A stretch of 64,000 nt of DNA, taken from the NCBI GenBank assembly GCA_026260175.1, contig JAKCWW010000302.1:54212-118211 (forward strand). Reading direction: 5' to 3'. The translations under genes and the position numbers were made by a program. A model generated the notes under the pieces. That model did not search any database and was not told the DNA's origin. It saw only the letters and a list, made by a program, of their open reading frames with translations. The stretch comes from Reticulitermes lucifugus. Lineage: Eukaryota; Arthropoda; Insecta; Blattodea; Rhinotermitidae. Below, in pieces: positions 47,909 to 58,718 of this stretch; the stretch's first letter is position 1, and every line of letters begins with the position of its first letter.

Positions 47909-49360
47909 GGGTAACTCCGGGAGAGAAGCCACACTTTTTTTTTCGCTGTAACTCAACCCGAAAATCGTCAAAATGGCTGAAAATTCACAGATATTATATT
48001 TAAGGTTTCTACTGTACTTAGTTGTGTGCGAATATCTGCAGAAGTGAAAGTCTGTGAGATACAGAGCGACGAACGAAAATTGTCTCTGCTGCGTCTCTCC
48101 CGGACATGCCGGTAGAGACGCCGCATTTTGGCAGGGATAGTTGCCTCCATGTAGGGAAAGATTCCGCTCTTTGAAAATATCCTGTGAATTCAAGAAGCAA
48201 GATAAGTAAATTAAAACTGTTTAACTTAAAAGTAAAGAAGCAATATCAACATTAAAATATAAAATATATCACAAGTACACAATAGTTCAACCCAATGAAC
48301 TCAAGAGTCTAAGATGTAGTGAACGAAATATTCTACATCCTCTTCTGCATCTTGCTGTTTTTCTCTCTCAGTAACGTTCTACAGCAGTGGAAGCATTTGT
48401 CTTTGTATGGAGAACAGAACTCGTGCAGCCAGTTTCTGCAACTCACACATTCGAGCCATACATCTTCGTTAGTTGTTGACAAGTAGTTTTCCCAGCACGC
48501 ACAGCATTTCATGTCAGAATCTTCATTGTCTCTTCATTATGAATATCTTGTTTTAACTAGTCCTTTTTCTGCATTTTCTGATCTTGTAGACCTGAAGTAT
48601 TGGGACTGTTTACACTTTCGATTTTCCTCTGCTCTGTGACTTTATTTCCTTCCTGATTCTTTCGTTTTCCTCGGTATTATTAGCTTCTGCAGTGGGAACA
48701 GAAGTGTTGCTTTTCTGAAATTGAATATTTCCTCGGTATTTTCGGTACTGGACTGATCTTCAAGTCTGTAAGGAGTAACTTCTTAAGGGGAAGTGTCAAT
48801 AGGCAGTGTAGTATTCAGAGTGCTTAATGAAGGTCCTGCTGAGGTAGGTAACACATTTTGAGAGTTGGTTCCTGAAGTAGACGGTGCACAAATCGGAGCA
48901 ATATCTGGAGGTGCTGTTTCCATAAAAGTTACAGTTTCACGGGTATCAGGAATTGAGAAGAAATATTCAGGCACTCTGTTGCCGTACTCTATAATGTATA
49001 TGCACGACGTTTCCAAACCGATTTGTAATTGTTTAAGTGCGGCATCTCTCCCTTAATTTTTTGCGGCCTCCCTTCCAATCTTCTGGGAGAGAATCATGAT
49101 TGCATAGGTACTTCGATTGTAACTAATTAAAACACATTTCGTGAACACTAGAAAAAAGTTCGAGATAAAATTAATAAGCTCACTCATAAAATCAGTCATA
49201 CGTCTCACAAAACAGCGCCGATATTCACTACGTTCACTCACAACACTTCTCTAGACTCACTGAATAAGTACATGTGCTACGGTCTGCAGAGGTTTGCCAG
49301 AACACACCACAGTAAAAAGTACGGCCTCTCTCCCGCCGCGGCAACTGTCCGGAATTACTC
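47909..49360 (-). mobile_element. Pogo-like DNA transposon remnant, 1.45 kb
   Basis: The ends are inverted. The left reads GGGTAACTCCGGGAGAGAAG then CCACACTTTTT; the right, in reverse, reads GAGTAATTCCGGACAG with GGGAGAGAGGCCGTACTTTT further in. TA flanks both (47907-47908, 49361-49362) within a longer shared TTTA, as for Tc1/mariner/pogo insertions. Inside, on the minus strand, only a decayed transposase C-terminus survives. The helix-turn-helix and DDE core are missing, so this is an internally deleted, non-autonomous copy. Confidence 0.72.
48330..49056 (-). pseudogene. Pogo-like transposase C-terminus with zinc finger
   Basis: The minus strand first gives a Ser/Thr/Pro-rich linker (PPDIAPICAPSTSGTNSQNV, LPTSAGPSLSTLNTTLPIDT). 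After several stops and frame changes it gives MKCCACWENYLSTTNEDVWL, ECVSCRNWLHEFCS and KCFHCCRTLL. The C-x2-C, W-x2-C-x2-C, W-x-H-x2-C and C-x2-C spacing is the PHD-like finger often found at the end of insect pogo/Tigger-type transposases. A host PHD-finger exon is less likely because terminal repeats enclose it. The reading frame is broken in the linker, so no full protein is made. Confidence 0.72.
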
Positions 49361-49395
49361 TAAATCATTGTCGTGATCAAATTTCGAACTGAGGT

Positions 49396-49945
49396 CTTTG
49401 TTGTTCTGGGATTTGTAGATTTGTAATTAGTTACCGAAGTTTCGGGACAACCCGTTTGTTCCGTATTGAAGTATCAGGCATTCCAAGAAGAAAGAACCTG
49501 ACTGGAGTGCTTGACCCTTGAAGATGGGACCAATAGGTTGTCCCGAAACTTTGGTAACTAACTACCAATCTATGGCCGTGCCATAGCTCAGGCGGTTAGT
49601 CGCCGGCCTCCCACCGCCGAGGTCCGAGTTCCATCCCAGGCCAATCCATGTGGGATTTGTGGTGAACAAAGTGGCACTGGGATAGGTTTTTCCCCCAGTA
49701 GGCCTACTTCGGCTTTCCCCTGTCAATTTCATTCCATCGGTGCTCCATTATTTGTAAAAATGAAAAAAAACTGATCATCTTTCATCTTCATCACAGGGTT
49801 GTACAAGAAGCCTTAAGGCTGCGGTGCGTCCGTAGCTTCTGCTGCGGGGCCCTTCACCACAAAAGAAAACTACCAATCTACTTCGTTTAACATCCCAGAA
49901 TAACGAAGATATCATTTACACCGCGGCGGAAGCCTGAAATTAGGC
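49396..49945. mobile_element. Foldback element split by a SINE-A
   Basis: The left arm (49396-49453) contains TTCTGGGATTTGTAGATT and AGTTACCGAAGTTTCGGGAC. The right arm reads the inverse: GTCCCGAAACTTTGGTAACT (49540-49559), then, after the inserted SINE, CTTCGTTTAACATCCCAGAA. The outer right end, CCGCGGCGGAAGCCTGAAAT, is the same block found in the foldback at 27623, so the two share a family. The motif CTTGAAGAT, GGGAC, loop, GTCCC, GAAACTT lies at 49517-49549. No flanking duplication was identified. The left arm lacks the outer block. Origin as for 45172. Confidence 0.75.
49573..49867 (+). mobile_element. SINE-A, full length, inside foldback
   Basis: GGCCGTGCCATAGCTCAGGC, B-box region GTCCGAGTTCCATCCCAGG, GTGGCACTGGGATAGG, then GCGTCCGTAGCTTCTGCTGC and GGGCCCTTCACCAC. 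A perfect 13-bp target duplication, AACTACCAATCTA, lies at 49560-49572 and 49868-49880, and removing one copy restores the foldback arm. The insertion is therefore younger than the foldback. Confidence 0.96.
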
Positions 49946-50784
49946 AACATACGAATTGCTTTCTTGTGTATGGGAAGGCTTAGTGCCGGTTGTATACAGA
50001 GCATGACCGTGGTGTAACAGTCATCGTAAAAGTCCACTTAACTTTCTTAAGTTACTTGTTATTTTGTAATTCGAATTCAAATAACTACCATTCATCACAG
50101 TGATGTGGCATTCAAATGGACCGTGCGACATATTTGATGCCTGTCCTATTCAGCTACATAGCGTTCAGAAATAACGTAAGCTCCGTTTAGCGTGAAGTCT
50201 GTCGTAATATTACTAGTGTCCTCAAGAGTCAGTCGATTGACTCCACGCTACTTAACGCTAATTGGTCCATATTTAGGTTTCGTGCATGCGGAAGTCAGGA
50301 TTTATGCGTCAGGCTAATTCGTATTTCATAGGAAGTTAAGTTTAATGCTGTTCGTGAATGCCAGCTGCATTCCAGGACCGCTTTAACGTAAAGGGGAGTG
50401 GCCCGAACAGAATGTGGCAACATATCGTGGCTTTGAACTGTGTCTTGTCTAGTGACGCACAAATTGATATCCAGATGATCAATTCAGTAGAGACGACGGA
50501 ATGATGTGATCAGTTTCAAATGTTCATTATAGTGATGTGGTAGCGGCAGTAATGCTTAAGAGAGTCTTTAACGTTGTTGTGACATACCAGATGTGATGTG
50601 GAGGTATTCACTCCTGCTTTGTGTCTGATAGATGTTTTAACAACGCTGTATTGAATACTAACCGTATCAATACGACTCCTTACGAAATGACGTTGGATAG
50701 ACACGATACTCATGGTTTCTACTAGGAAATATCGTTTTAGAGTGTTTTGTTCACAGATCGATCGACGTGTGAAAAGTGAAGAAG
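49946..50784. other. No feature recognised
   Basis: Nothing assignable. A minus-strand frame (50516-51148, 210 codons) extends into it but is antisense to LINE-B. Confidence 0.5.
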
Positions 50785-51080
50785 CATTACATGGAGTCAA
50801 GAAGGAAAGGAACATCCTACATATAATAAAAGAAGGAAGGCTAACTGGATTGGTCACGTCTTGCGTAGGAACTGCCTTCTGAAACACGTGATTGAAGGGA
50901 AGATAGGAGGAAGGATAGAAGTGATGGGAAGACAAGGAAGAAGACGTAAGCAGCTGCGGGATGACCTTAAGGAAAAGAGGGGCTATTGTAAAGTGAAAGA
51001 GGAAGCACTGGATGGCACTCTGTGGAGAACTCGCTTTGAAAGAGACTGTGGACCTGTCGTAAGACAGACTACGTAATGAA
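50785..51080 (+). mobile_element. LINE-B 3' end, 5'-truncated
   Basis: It begins GGAGTCAAGAAGGAAAGGAA and carries a largely open frame: MRRNCLLKHVIEGKIGGRIE, VMGRQGRRRKQLRDDLKEKR, GYCKVKEEALDGTLWRTRFE and RDCGPVVRQT. It ends TAATGAATGAG. This is the basic C-terminal tail of a LINE ORF2, the same segment as at 10053 but better preserved (71 open codons from 50861). The upstream GHVL block is one frame off. The tail has only about two GAAT units. Confidence 0.9.
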
Positions 51081-51745
51081 TGAGATCGATCGAAATTAGT
51101 GGGATCTTTCTCAGTCATAACAGATAAGCTAACATTCCAAAGTCTCAAGACCTTTTTTCGCCCTTTCTTCTAACCTCATCACTCGCCACTATTACACGTC
51201 ATATATCACCCAACAGGAAACAACTGCATCTGACATGGAGTAGAATGAACTAAGAATAAATGCTGTTCACGTGGCTCAGGTTGTAGCTGGGGGGGGGGAG
51301 GTAGGAGGAATTTGTCCTCATGTAGCAAAAGCAGCGTAGATTAAATAGAGCACACAGCAGAGCAGAGTACTCGTTTTTGGCCATCGTATATTTTTGGCAT
51401 GGCCTTAATAAATTTTTATCCTGGAACGTAGTGTGCTAAACGGATAAGTGTAAATAACGGATTTGGGTGTGGCCTTATTCAAGATTTTTTTAGATGTATT
51501 AGACGAGGTATTTACAACATAAGAATAACAGTCGTTGGATAGTTTACTTTCAGATCCAATTAATATGAACTGCGCCCTAGTCGAATCTTTATTGCGACTA
51601 CTTTAATCGACTTGTCACCGCAACATCGCGCGTCCTCAGGTAGATGATGTCGGAGATGGCATCCGTATGTGGAGGGTGACCACTAATACCGATTGAGCAG
51701 TGTCCGACAACCAACAAGGAGCAGTTCTCCAGCTCGAAGCTTAGT
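51081..51745. other. Unassigned; G-run
   Basis: A nine-G run lies at 51291-51299. Nothing else is recognised. Confidence 0.45.
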
Positions 51746-51915
51746 CAGGGGACTAATATCCCCTCACTCTAAGAGAAACACCATATTACAAAATGTTACA
51801 CACGGCGTCTTACTTGGACGGAAGTTTTAGCTGAGTATGGGGTCTAGTGGCGAGCACTTGCTAACACAGTAATGAGACTTTGGTTTACAAAAAGTATTGA
51901 GTATTTCGCGACTGT
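51746..51915 (+). mobile_element. LINE-A-related 3' end, decayed
   Basis: TATTACAAAATGTTACACAC, then ACTTGGACGGAAGTTTTAG, CTGAGTATGGGGTCTAGTGG, CGAGCACTTGCTAACACAGT and AATGAGACTTTGGTTT. It parallels the copy at 23710 and the LINE-A block that encodes [15 protein letters not shown]. Coding capacity is gone and no tail is visible. Confidence 0.62.
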
Positions 51916-53405
51916 ACGGAGGCCACGGGAAAAGTTTCTGTGGATCGACCCCTCGAAATCTCCCTCGAGATGCTCCCCTTCCACCTCCATAGTATTTTCT
52001 TACACCTTCGCAAGTCGCGTGGCCATATTTTCACACAAATAGTGATAGAAATAACGAAGTGATAATATTCACTATCGATATGCGTTTTTGGCTGGTTGAA
52101 ACTTGCCAGATGGGGATGAAGGGGAATACAAAAATAGACAGAAAGGAGGAAGTTACGAGCCCCTGCTTCGCCCATTATCGGTGGGACTCCTTTCCGCGGC
52201 CTCAATAACTGAGCGACTTTTCCTGCATGGAATTAAGTATGGAGTTAATTCATTGTCCAGTGCAAGACTGTTGTTGAATTGTGTGACGGGGAGCCACATA
52301 AAGAGAGATTAGGGGTATATGAACCTTTAACCATATTGTTTTTAGTTTTTTTTTTAGTTGAGAAACACCCTCTCCGCTAGCAATGTTACTTGAGTTTCCG
52401 GTTCACTTGCAATGGTAATTAATGAACTCCGTGACTGGAATTCAGCTTCAGTTCAAGGCATGAGAGGATCTGGCCGACAGGTTCACTTGTAAAGGTAGTT
52501 CTAGCCCCGGAGCGCAGCAGGATTTAGCCCATTGGTTCAATTGAAATTAGAGCTGATGAACCTCCCTAACGTGACAGGTATTGGTCTGACGGTTCCAATT
52601 TAAATGTTGGTTGAAGGGCGTATGGTATACTTGCACTAGTAACTGGGGAGCACCGTGGTCGTTGTAGTCTTTTGGACACCTTCTGCATTTTTATTGAAAC
52701 AGAAAAGTCAGTCATTTTCTCAAAGATTTCTCGCCAAAAGAAATGTTTCTAGTGTTCACTGTGCACCTCGTGGGACTAACTTGGTACTTCATATATCTGA
52801 CGTGTACGTCTTTGACTAACACGTGCTTAATTTTCGAAATTATTAAGTCAGACAATTTGGGGGGTTTTCTTTGCAAGAGAACAGAACCTGTTTTTTTCAG
52901 AAACAACTGTTTTCCACGACAAGCCGTTTGGGAGAACCAGTGTAGTTTCTGACGAGAAGTGGCGTTTACATTTTATGTAAAACCTGTGTCTAATTTCAAA
53001 AATGCCAGAGTCAACAAGTTTTCCGAGAGACTATCTGTCTCTGCCAGACGAAGAATTTTTGCATCCACCATATTTTTATACGATGGAAGTAACAGGATGA
53101 TACATCAATTTATGAGCAAGGCTTTCATGTTGTTTGGATTTGTTTTGGACTAAAACAGGTTTTACTTCAGTGAAAAGCAATGTGAAACGTCATCTGTTTG
53201 GTCGTAAAGACGACGAGTACTTAGTTTTAATATACAAAAGCAACAGAAATAGTACGAATATAGAGGTATAATAAAACCTTGATAACTGTTAGGTAAAGAT
53301 TTAGCTGAAATTATACAAATGGCGCCTCCTGGCATGTTCCGTTTGAGAACTGATTATGAAAATGGAAGTCCTTACAGCAATCAGTACGAGCCTTTCGACA
53401 GCCTG
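51916..53405. other. No gene; decayed repeat at 52395-52610
   Basis: GGTTCACTTGCAATGGTAAT (52400), GGTTCACTTGTAAAGGTAGT (52480), GGTTCAATTGAAATTAG (52534) and GGTTCCAATTTAAATG (52591) recur at 54-80 base spacing, each after a GACAG/GACGG-like stretch. This suggests an old tandem array. Nothing else is recognised. Confidence 0.45.
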
Positions 53406-53416
53406 CATGTTGCAGG

Positions 53417-53677
53417 GCCGATCCCGGTGGCCGCGCGGTCTAAGGGGTGGGTGTTTGGCAGCTTGCTTGCTGTGACTGCGGGTTCGAATCCCGTTGGGGG
53501 CATGGATGTCTGTGTCTTGTGAGTGTCGTGTGTTGTCAGGTAGAGGTCCCTGCGTCGGGCTGATCACTCGTCCAGAGGAGTCCTATTGAGTGTGGTGTGT
53601 CTGAGTGTGATCGTGAAGCGTCGATAATGAGGAGGCCCTGGCCCACTAGGGGCTGTTGCACCAGGGGAGAAAAAAAA
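53417..53677 (+). mobile_element. SINE-B, full length
   Basis: It begins GCCGATCCCGGTGGCCGCGC, has a GGTCTAAGGGGTGGGTGTTT head, B box GGGTTCGAATCCCG and GTTGTCAGGTAGAGGTCCC. It ends CTAGGGGCTGTTGCACCAGG plus A-run. CATGTTGCAGG lies at 53406-53416 and 53678-53688 as a perfect 11-bp target duplication. Together with 36382 it defines the family's full length of about 260 bases. Confidence 0.95.
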
Positions 53678-53959
53678 CATGTTGCAGGACTTCTAGTACA
53701 GGACACCCCAAAAACTGAGAACCTATAGCCTGACAGAGATCGTAACCCGCGATTAAAGTCACATGTTCACACTGCGCGGACACTGTGATCGCCGTAAAAT
53801 ATTTACTATGAATATTTTAGACTTTTAGGGGTATGAGTGTAATTAACATCTACGCTGTCATTTCTTACAATACTCGTGGTCACCTGTGTTCATCTAGGAA
53901 CTTTCACGACAATACAAGTTTTGGTTTTAGTGATAAATAGATGATAATTTCATTAAGCA

Positions 53960-55770
53960 CCTAACTAACTAACTAACTAACTAACTAACTCCTTGGAGCA
54001 GAGTCCTTGTAGCGAGGCTAATATTTCCTCATTCAGGAAATTCCCCACATTACCGTGTTCACAAGAGCCCGCAACTTGTCCCTATCCTAAGCCAGATTAA
54101 CCCACTTCACGCCGTCCAATCCTATTCTTGAAGACCCATTTTAATATCATCTTCCCTTCCATGCCTAGATCTTCCAAGGTGTATCTTGTGCGAATAATAT
54201 ACGGGGAGAAATACAAACCATGAAACTCTTCATTCTGGAGTATTCTCCAGTCCCTTGTTACTTCCACACACCTAGACCCAAATATCGTCCTGATCATCTT
54301 ATTTTCGAACATCCTTAGCAACTATTCTTCCTTTGATGTGACAGACCAAGTTTCATACCCGTATAAAACAAGAGCAACATTGTAGTTATTTGTATGTCAG
54401 TATTTACATTTTTGGATAGACAATGTGAAGGCGAAAGATTCTGGACAGAAGGCAGGCATTCCCTGAATTTTATCTGCTCTTAGTTTCTTCATGCATAAAT
54501 TTCCGTATTGTTAGTGTCTTTCCCAAATATATATCTTCGCCACATTTTCAGAGGTTATATTATCTACCTTTATGTTGCGAATTTGTCCTGATTTCTGTTC
54601 GCGGATACTACATAGTTTTCTGAGCATTTGCTTATCGACCAACGTCCTTATAAGCTACTAATAAAGCTTATATGCTTTTCTTTATGGTATTATGTTTTCA
54701 ACCAACAAATTGACATAACCAGCATGTACCTGAAGCTGATGTGCCCCATTAAATTTCAGTCCTTCCTGGAGTGCATGGTCCTGCCTAATGACATATTTCA
54801 AAACGAAGCGATGAGAACCTGTCCATGTTTAGGCCATTTTAAGTAGGAAAAGTATCACACAGTTTTTGCCTGTCCGTACTTCAGTGTAGGTCTCATTTAA
54901 ACACAGTTTTACAAACATAACTGGTTACAAGGACATACCACACGCAATGGAAATATTATTCAAAACCTATCTCCTAACTTAATCTTAGCTTTTCCTTAAG
55001 TTTATAAGTAGCTGAAGTACCGCCCCATTTTATTCCCATTTTTGTCAAGTATGCAGCATGCGTGATGCGTAGTTTGTTTGTTGTATCTAAATCCACACTG
55101 GTGATCCCCAATACTTTTTATTCATGTGGAGTTAACCTTGACAGAAGAATGTTCCATAAAATTTTTATATACTTGAGAAAACTGACGCACCTCAATATTT
55201 ACTACCATCCCTTTGTCATCTTATAAATATGTACAATAATTGACTCTTTCCACTGTTGAGGCAGTTCTTCCTCAGTCCAAGTGGAATTACGAAGTTTATG
55301 GTTCTCATAGCATTATATTCTGCGTCCTACTTGAATCAGTTCTGCTGGAATGTAATCAAAACCTGGTGATTTATATATTTTCAAGTGCAAGTGGCTTAGT
55401 TCTATGTATTTCAGCCTTCCTAGCATCACTAACCCCATTTACATTCAATAACTGACAATTGTTTCTTTCCACCTCTTCAAAATTGTGTGATAATGAGCTA
55501 GCAGAGAGCCATTTTCGTATTTTTTTAAGTTCTGTTCCGTTAACCCTTTTTAAATTCATTCGTGCCTCAGTAAAAGTCTCTAATATGCCATTCCTACTGT
55601 TTGTTTCAAGTTTGTTTGTTTTTTACCCTTCAAATATATTCTATCTTTTTGTAATGCCTACTAGTTTCCCGTCTTACATTATTCAGTTTGTATTGGTTAA
55701 TTTTGAAGAGATGGCAGAAGATTTAAAGCCGTTGGGTTTTTATTTACGTACGATATAGAGATTTAACAAT
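53960..55770 (-). mobile_element. LINE-A, longest copy, with RT remnants
   Basis: On the minus strand from about 55770: RVNGTELKKIRKWLSASSLS, a block near PGFDYIPAELIQ, and ELPQQWKESIIVHIYK-like codons. NILLSRLTPHE and GITSVDLDTTN-type pieces of reverse transcriptase motifs 1-2 follow. After a deletion come DHALQEGLKFNGAHQLQ and HAGYVN, standing where YADDVN is expected, then LRMFENKMIRTIFGSRCVEV and EFHGLYFSPYIIR. It ends with a seven-unit GTTA tail (53961-53992). The RMRWAGHV to RRRWED part is largely deleted. Many stops and frame changes make it dead. The RT order fits an RTE-like LINE; the clade is not certain. Confidence 0.88.
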
Positions 55771-57244
55771 AAGTCGTGATTTAATATGAATATGAACCTC
55801 CTTTTTATGATGCGTGTCGTACAGTAAATGTCGGCGCCTGATCTGTGGAGAGACAAAGTCAATTACTGATATTATAACGTTACAAGTTAAATTAAAATTT
55901 CCGCTACTCGTGTGTGACATGACGTTTCGTTTAAAAGCCTATGTTAAATTCATACACATTCATGCGGTTTCTGAAAATCGCGTTTAAAAGACTGAAGGGC
56001 AAAAAGTTCTCTGAAATTTGAATGATTTGCCGACTGACAAGAGAAATGTTAGTAGTAATTACGACTCGTGGAACATACGTTCCCACACCACAAACAAAAC
56101 CAAATGATTCATGATCCATGAATTTCCTCCTTTTTAACTTGTTTCACTACATGATTTGTGTTATGTGTTTTTCGCTTTCGTTGGAGGATTTTTTTTTTAA
56201 TTTAATTTAACAGTATCAACCGGAATTGTGCGCTGCGTTCTGTATCTTCCCATCAGTATTTAGTGGCGTATGTTTAAAACATTATCACGAAAAGTTATGC
56301 CAAAATTGTTGCCACGTTTATAACAACTTTGCTGAAGTTAATTCTCCAAGTTAATATTTCGCTCTCAAAGAGTGATCGTATCGTTGTGATGCTCTTTCTG
56401 TAGATCCACCTTATCCCTTGTAAGTATTGTTCTCAATAACCGTAATAAACACCTACATGAAGGACGAAGAAAGTGATGGAATAACAATTGTTTACTCCCC
56501 GTCTTGTTACTTCGTGTGTGAATATTTTAAGCAGTTCCTTATTTACAGGCTTACGAATGACAAGAAAGAGAGAGTACAGATGAAGGCTACAGAGGGGAAG
56601 GAAAACAGTGATGTACTTCTTGCTTAATTCTACACAATGGTGCTGCACCAGATGGCAGCCTCATTAAGTGCTACTAATACCTTCCTTTCTTCCAAGGCTA
56701 CAGACACAAGACACATCGCTGTTAAATAGCAAAGATTCACTGGGTATAAAACCTGTTCTTGAAATGCTTGTGGAAATTTTACTTCTCAGTGTGTCTGAAC
56801 ATCTCTCTGCTGTATTTTGTGGTGAGAATCGGCCTTTTCATTTCCTCAGTTAGGAACGCATCAACCCGACTGTGTTAAAGTGACTAAGTAGGCTGTATTT
56901 ATAGCAGTGGGGAAACTTGATTTGTTCAGATTTCGAAACGAACCTAATAAATAGCTGTTGAACTCCCTATTCCTGCTCTTGGCATATTTTCTGATCGGAG
57001 TACAATACCGTATGCATTCGAATTGTATTAGTTCTATCGATATCGTCTCTAAGCTCTGTATTTTTTAAGTGATTTTCCTTACATTGTGTACATGGTATCC
57101 GTGGTTTAAAATACGTACCTTTACACTAAATGTTACGCTTCCTCAATTTTTATATGACGACCAAACGTTTCCTTTTGTCAGTTGCTACATATGCGGTAAT
57201 TTCTGGGCTGATCTGACACCCGCCTCTCTCAGCAAGAGGTAAAA
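55771..57244. other. No feature recognised
   Basis: Overlapping short frames at 56427-56648 on both strands have no recognisable domain. Otherwise AT-rich and unassigned. Confidence 0.5.
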
Positions 57245-57540
57245 GGTGAAGTTGTGTTCATGCAGGCTGTGGAAGCGTATGAAGAAGTGGAGTTACAGCT
57301 CCACACGCACTTGTCCTCGTCTCTAGGTGGGTGTGAGTGGTGAACTTCATGCTCCAGTCGCTTTAGTGTTGGGGGAAGGTCCCCAGTAACCACTGAATAA
57401 GATATTGAGTAGGTCCCAGAATCGGTCTGGACTCTTTGACGAAAATATCAATCCTTGCACATGGCGGGAATTCAACCACAATTCCATGGGCATCCAGCCC
57501 GTAATGCAGTCACTGTGGAGACTGCGCCATCCTGGCTGTC
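57245..57540 (-). mobile_element. SINE-D, tRNA-derived, tentative
   Basis: On the minus strand: GCCAGGATGGCGCAGTCTCC (tRNA-like A-box region), GACTGCATTACGGGCTGG, then GGTTGAATTCCCGCC as a B-box-like stretch. A body with TCGTCAAAGAGTCCAGACCG, GGGGACCTTCCCCCAACACT and CATGAAGTTCACCACTC follows. The head is convincing. The 3' end is uncertain and no target duplication was found. It is the only copy here. Confidence 0.6.
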
Positions 57541-58046
57541 TTATCAATGAGTAATGTTTCTAGAACTCGTAAATGTATGTTGTTGGGAATTGAGAGCGTA
57601 TAACCCAAAGAAACTTCAGTTGGAACTCCATTTTCATTAGCCAAGTATTAACTTCGGCAGCGCAATAAAATTTATAGTAACAAAATGACAGCTACGAGAT
57701 ATTGAATTAATAATTTATGCTTTGAGGTTATAGTAATAATACTAATAATCTCGTATTTTTAATCATCAACTGTTACTTTCTTAACCGACAGACCTTTGAT
57801 ATTTAATGAAGACTAAGTGTCCTTAATCTGAGTTAGGAACTAAATTTTTAATAATACTTAGAGTTCCAAACATTTTCAGCTTTGTCCTTCTTCCTTAATC
57901 TTTTACTCTTTTTCTTTCAAACTCAATAGCATTTACACTCTCAGTGCGATGGGCTGAATAAATCATAGTAGATATATGTTATTCATTGAAGTTATGTCTT
58001 CCGAAATGTGACGTCATGTCGCTGTGTGACGAATTCCGCACGTCGC
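57541..58046. other. No feature recognised
   Basis: AT-rich, no supported feature. Confidence 0.45.
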
Positions 58047-58165
58047 TAAGGATCGTAGTGCCTTCATCTTGGACTGATCGACCTTGAAGATTCTTCGAAA
58101 CGTCAGGAGCACCGCGCCCAACGAAGCAGCATCATGTCCCAGAAGACCTTAATCCTTAGAAAACC
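58047..58165. mobile_element. Decayed relative of the foldback family
   Basis: CTTGAAGATTCTTCGAAACG (58083-58102) combines the GAAGAT and CGAAACGTC edges with a very short stem. CCCAGAAGACC (58139-58149) matches the arm block of the foldback at 27623. CTAAGGAT (58047) and ATCCTTAG (58152-58159) are a short inverted pair. Only fragments match, so the family link is an inference. Confidence 0.42.
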
Positions 58166-58619
58166 CGCTGTGAGAACCTTATAATTGTATGTTTTTCGTT
58201 TGTGGGAATGGAAAACGCATGTAAAGTGGTGACTTCTCTTTCAGACATTTTCTGTGTAATAAAAAGTAAACATTTGCTGTGAAACTCTGAGCACTTTCAG
58301 GAATAGAAACTTTTCTGATACCCACTTCTTTCATTGATGTTTTCTTCCTTCCGATTTTTAGTTTAAATTATGAAATTAAATAATTTAAAATTTAATTTTG
58401 ATGTAAATTTTTTACATGAAGTACATTTTTGTACTATGTTTGAACAGGGGACTAGTATTTGCTACATTTGTGAAAGAAAATACAAATGGTTTACGATATA
58501 AAATGTAGCAGTTTTATTCCTGATTTACGTCGTTGGTATCTATGTGTGTGTTATTTAAGGAAATTCTCAGTTGCTAAGATTACATAAAGTCAGTAACAAA
58601 TGAATGAATGAGTATAGGT
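58166..58619. other. No feature recognised
   Basis: AT-rich DNA without supported features. Confidence 0.45.
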
Positions 58620-58718
58620 CATTGGTTGAATGATACTGGCAAAATAAAACACTAGTACTTCGCTTCCCGTTGCCACTTCGTCCATTACAAATCTAACATG
58701 GACTAGCCTGGGATTGAA
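58620..58718 (-). mobile_element. SINE-A fragment, minus strand
   Basis: On the minus strand: CCCTGGGTTCAATCCCAGGC (B box), TAGTCCATGTTAGATTTGTA, ATGGACGAAGTGGCAACGGG and TACTAGTGTTTTATTTTGCC follow the SINE-A order from B box to mid-body. The head before the B box and the 3' half are missing. Confidence 0.75.

Noticed and set aside
50516-51148. 210-codon minus-strand open frame, the longest frame free of N
   Set aside because: Its first half is antisense to the LINE-B copy at 50785-51080, which has conserved protein on the plus strand. It shows no known domain of its own.
55459-55758. 99-codon hydrophobic plus frame
   Set aside because: It is antisense to the LINE-A copy at 53960-55770.
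189-58718. tRNA genes suggested by A- and B-box-like stretches
   Set aside because: Each lies at the 5' end of a repeated element with a shared body and tail, and no acceptor stem or proper cloverleaf is visible, so these are SINE heads.
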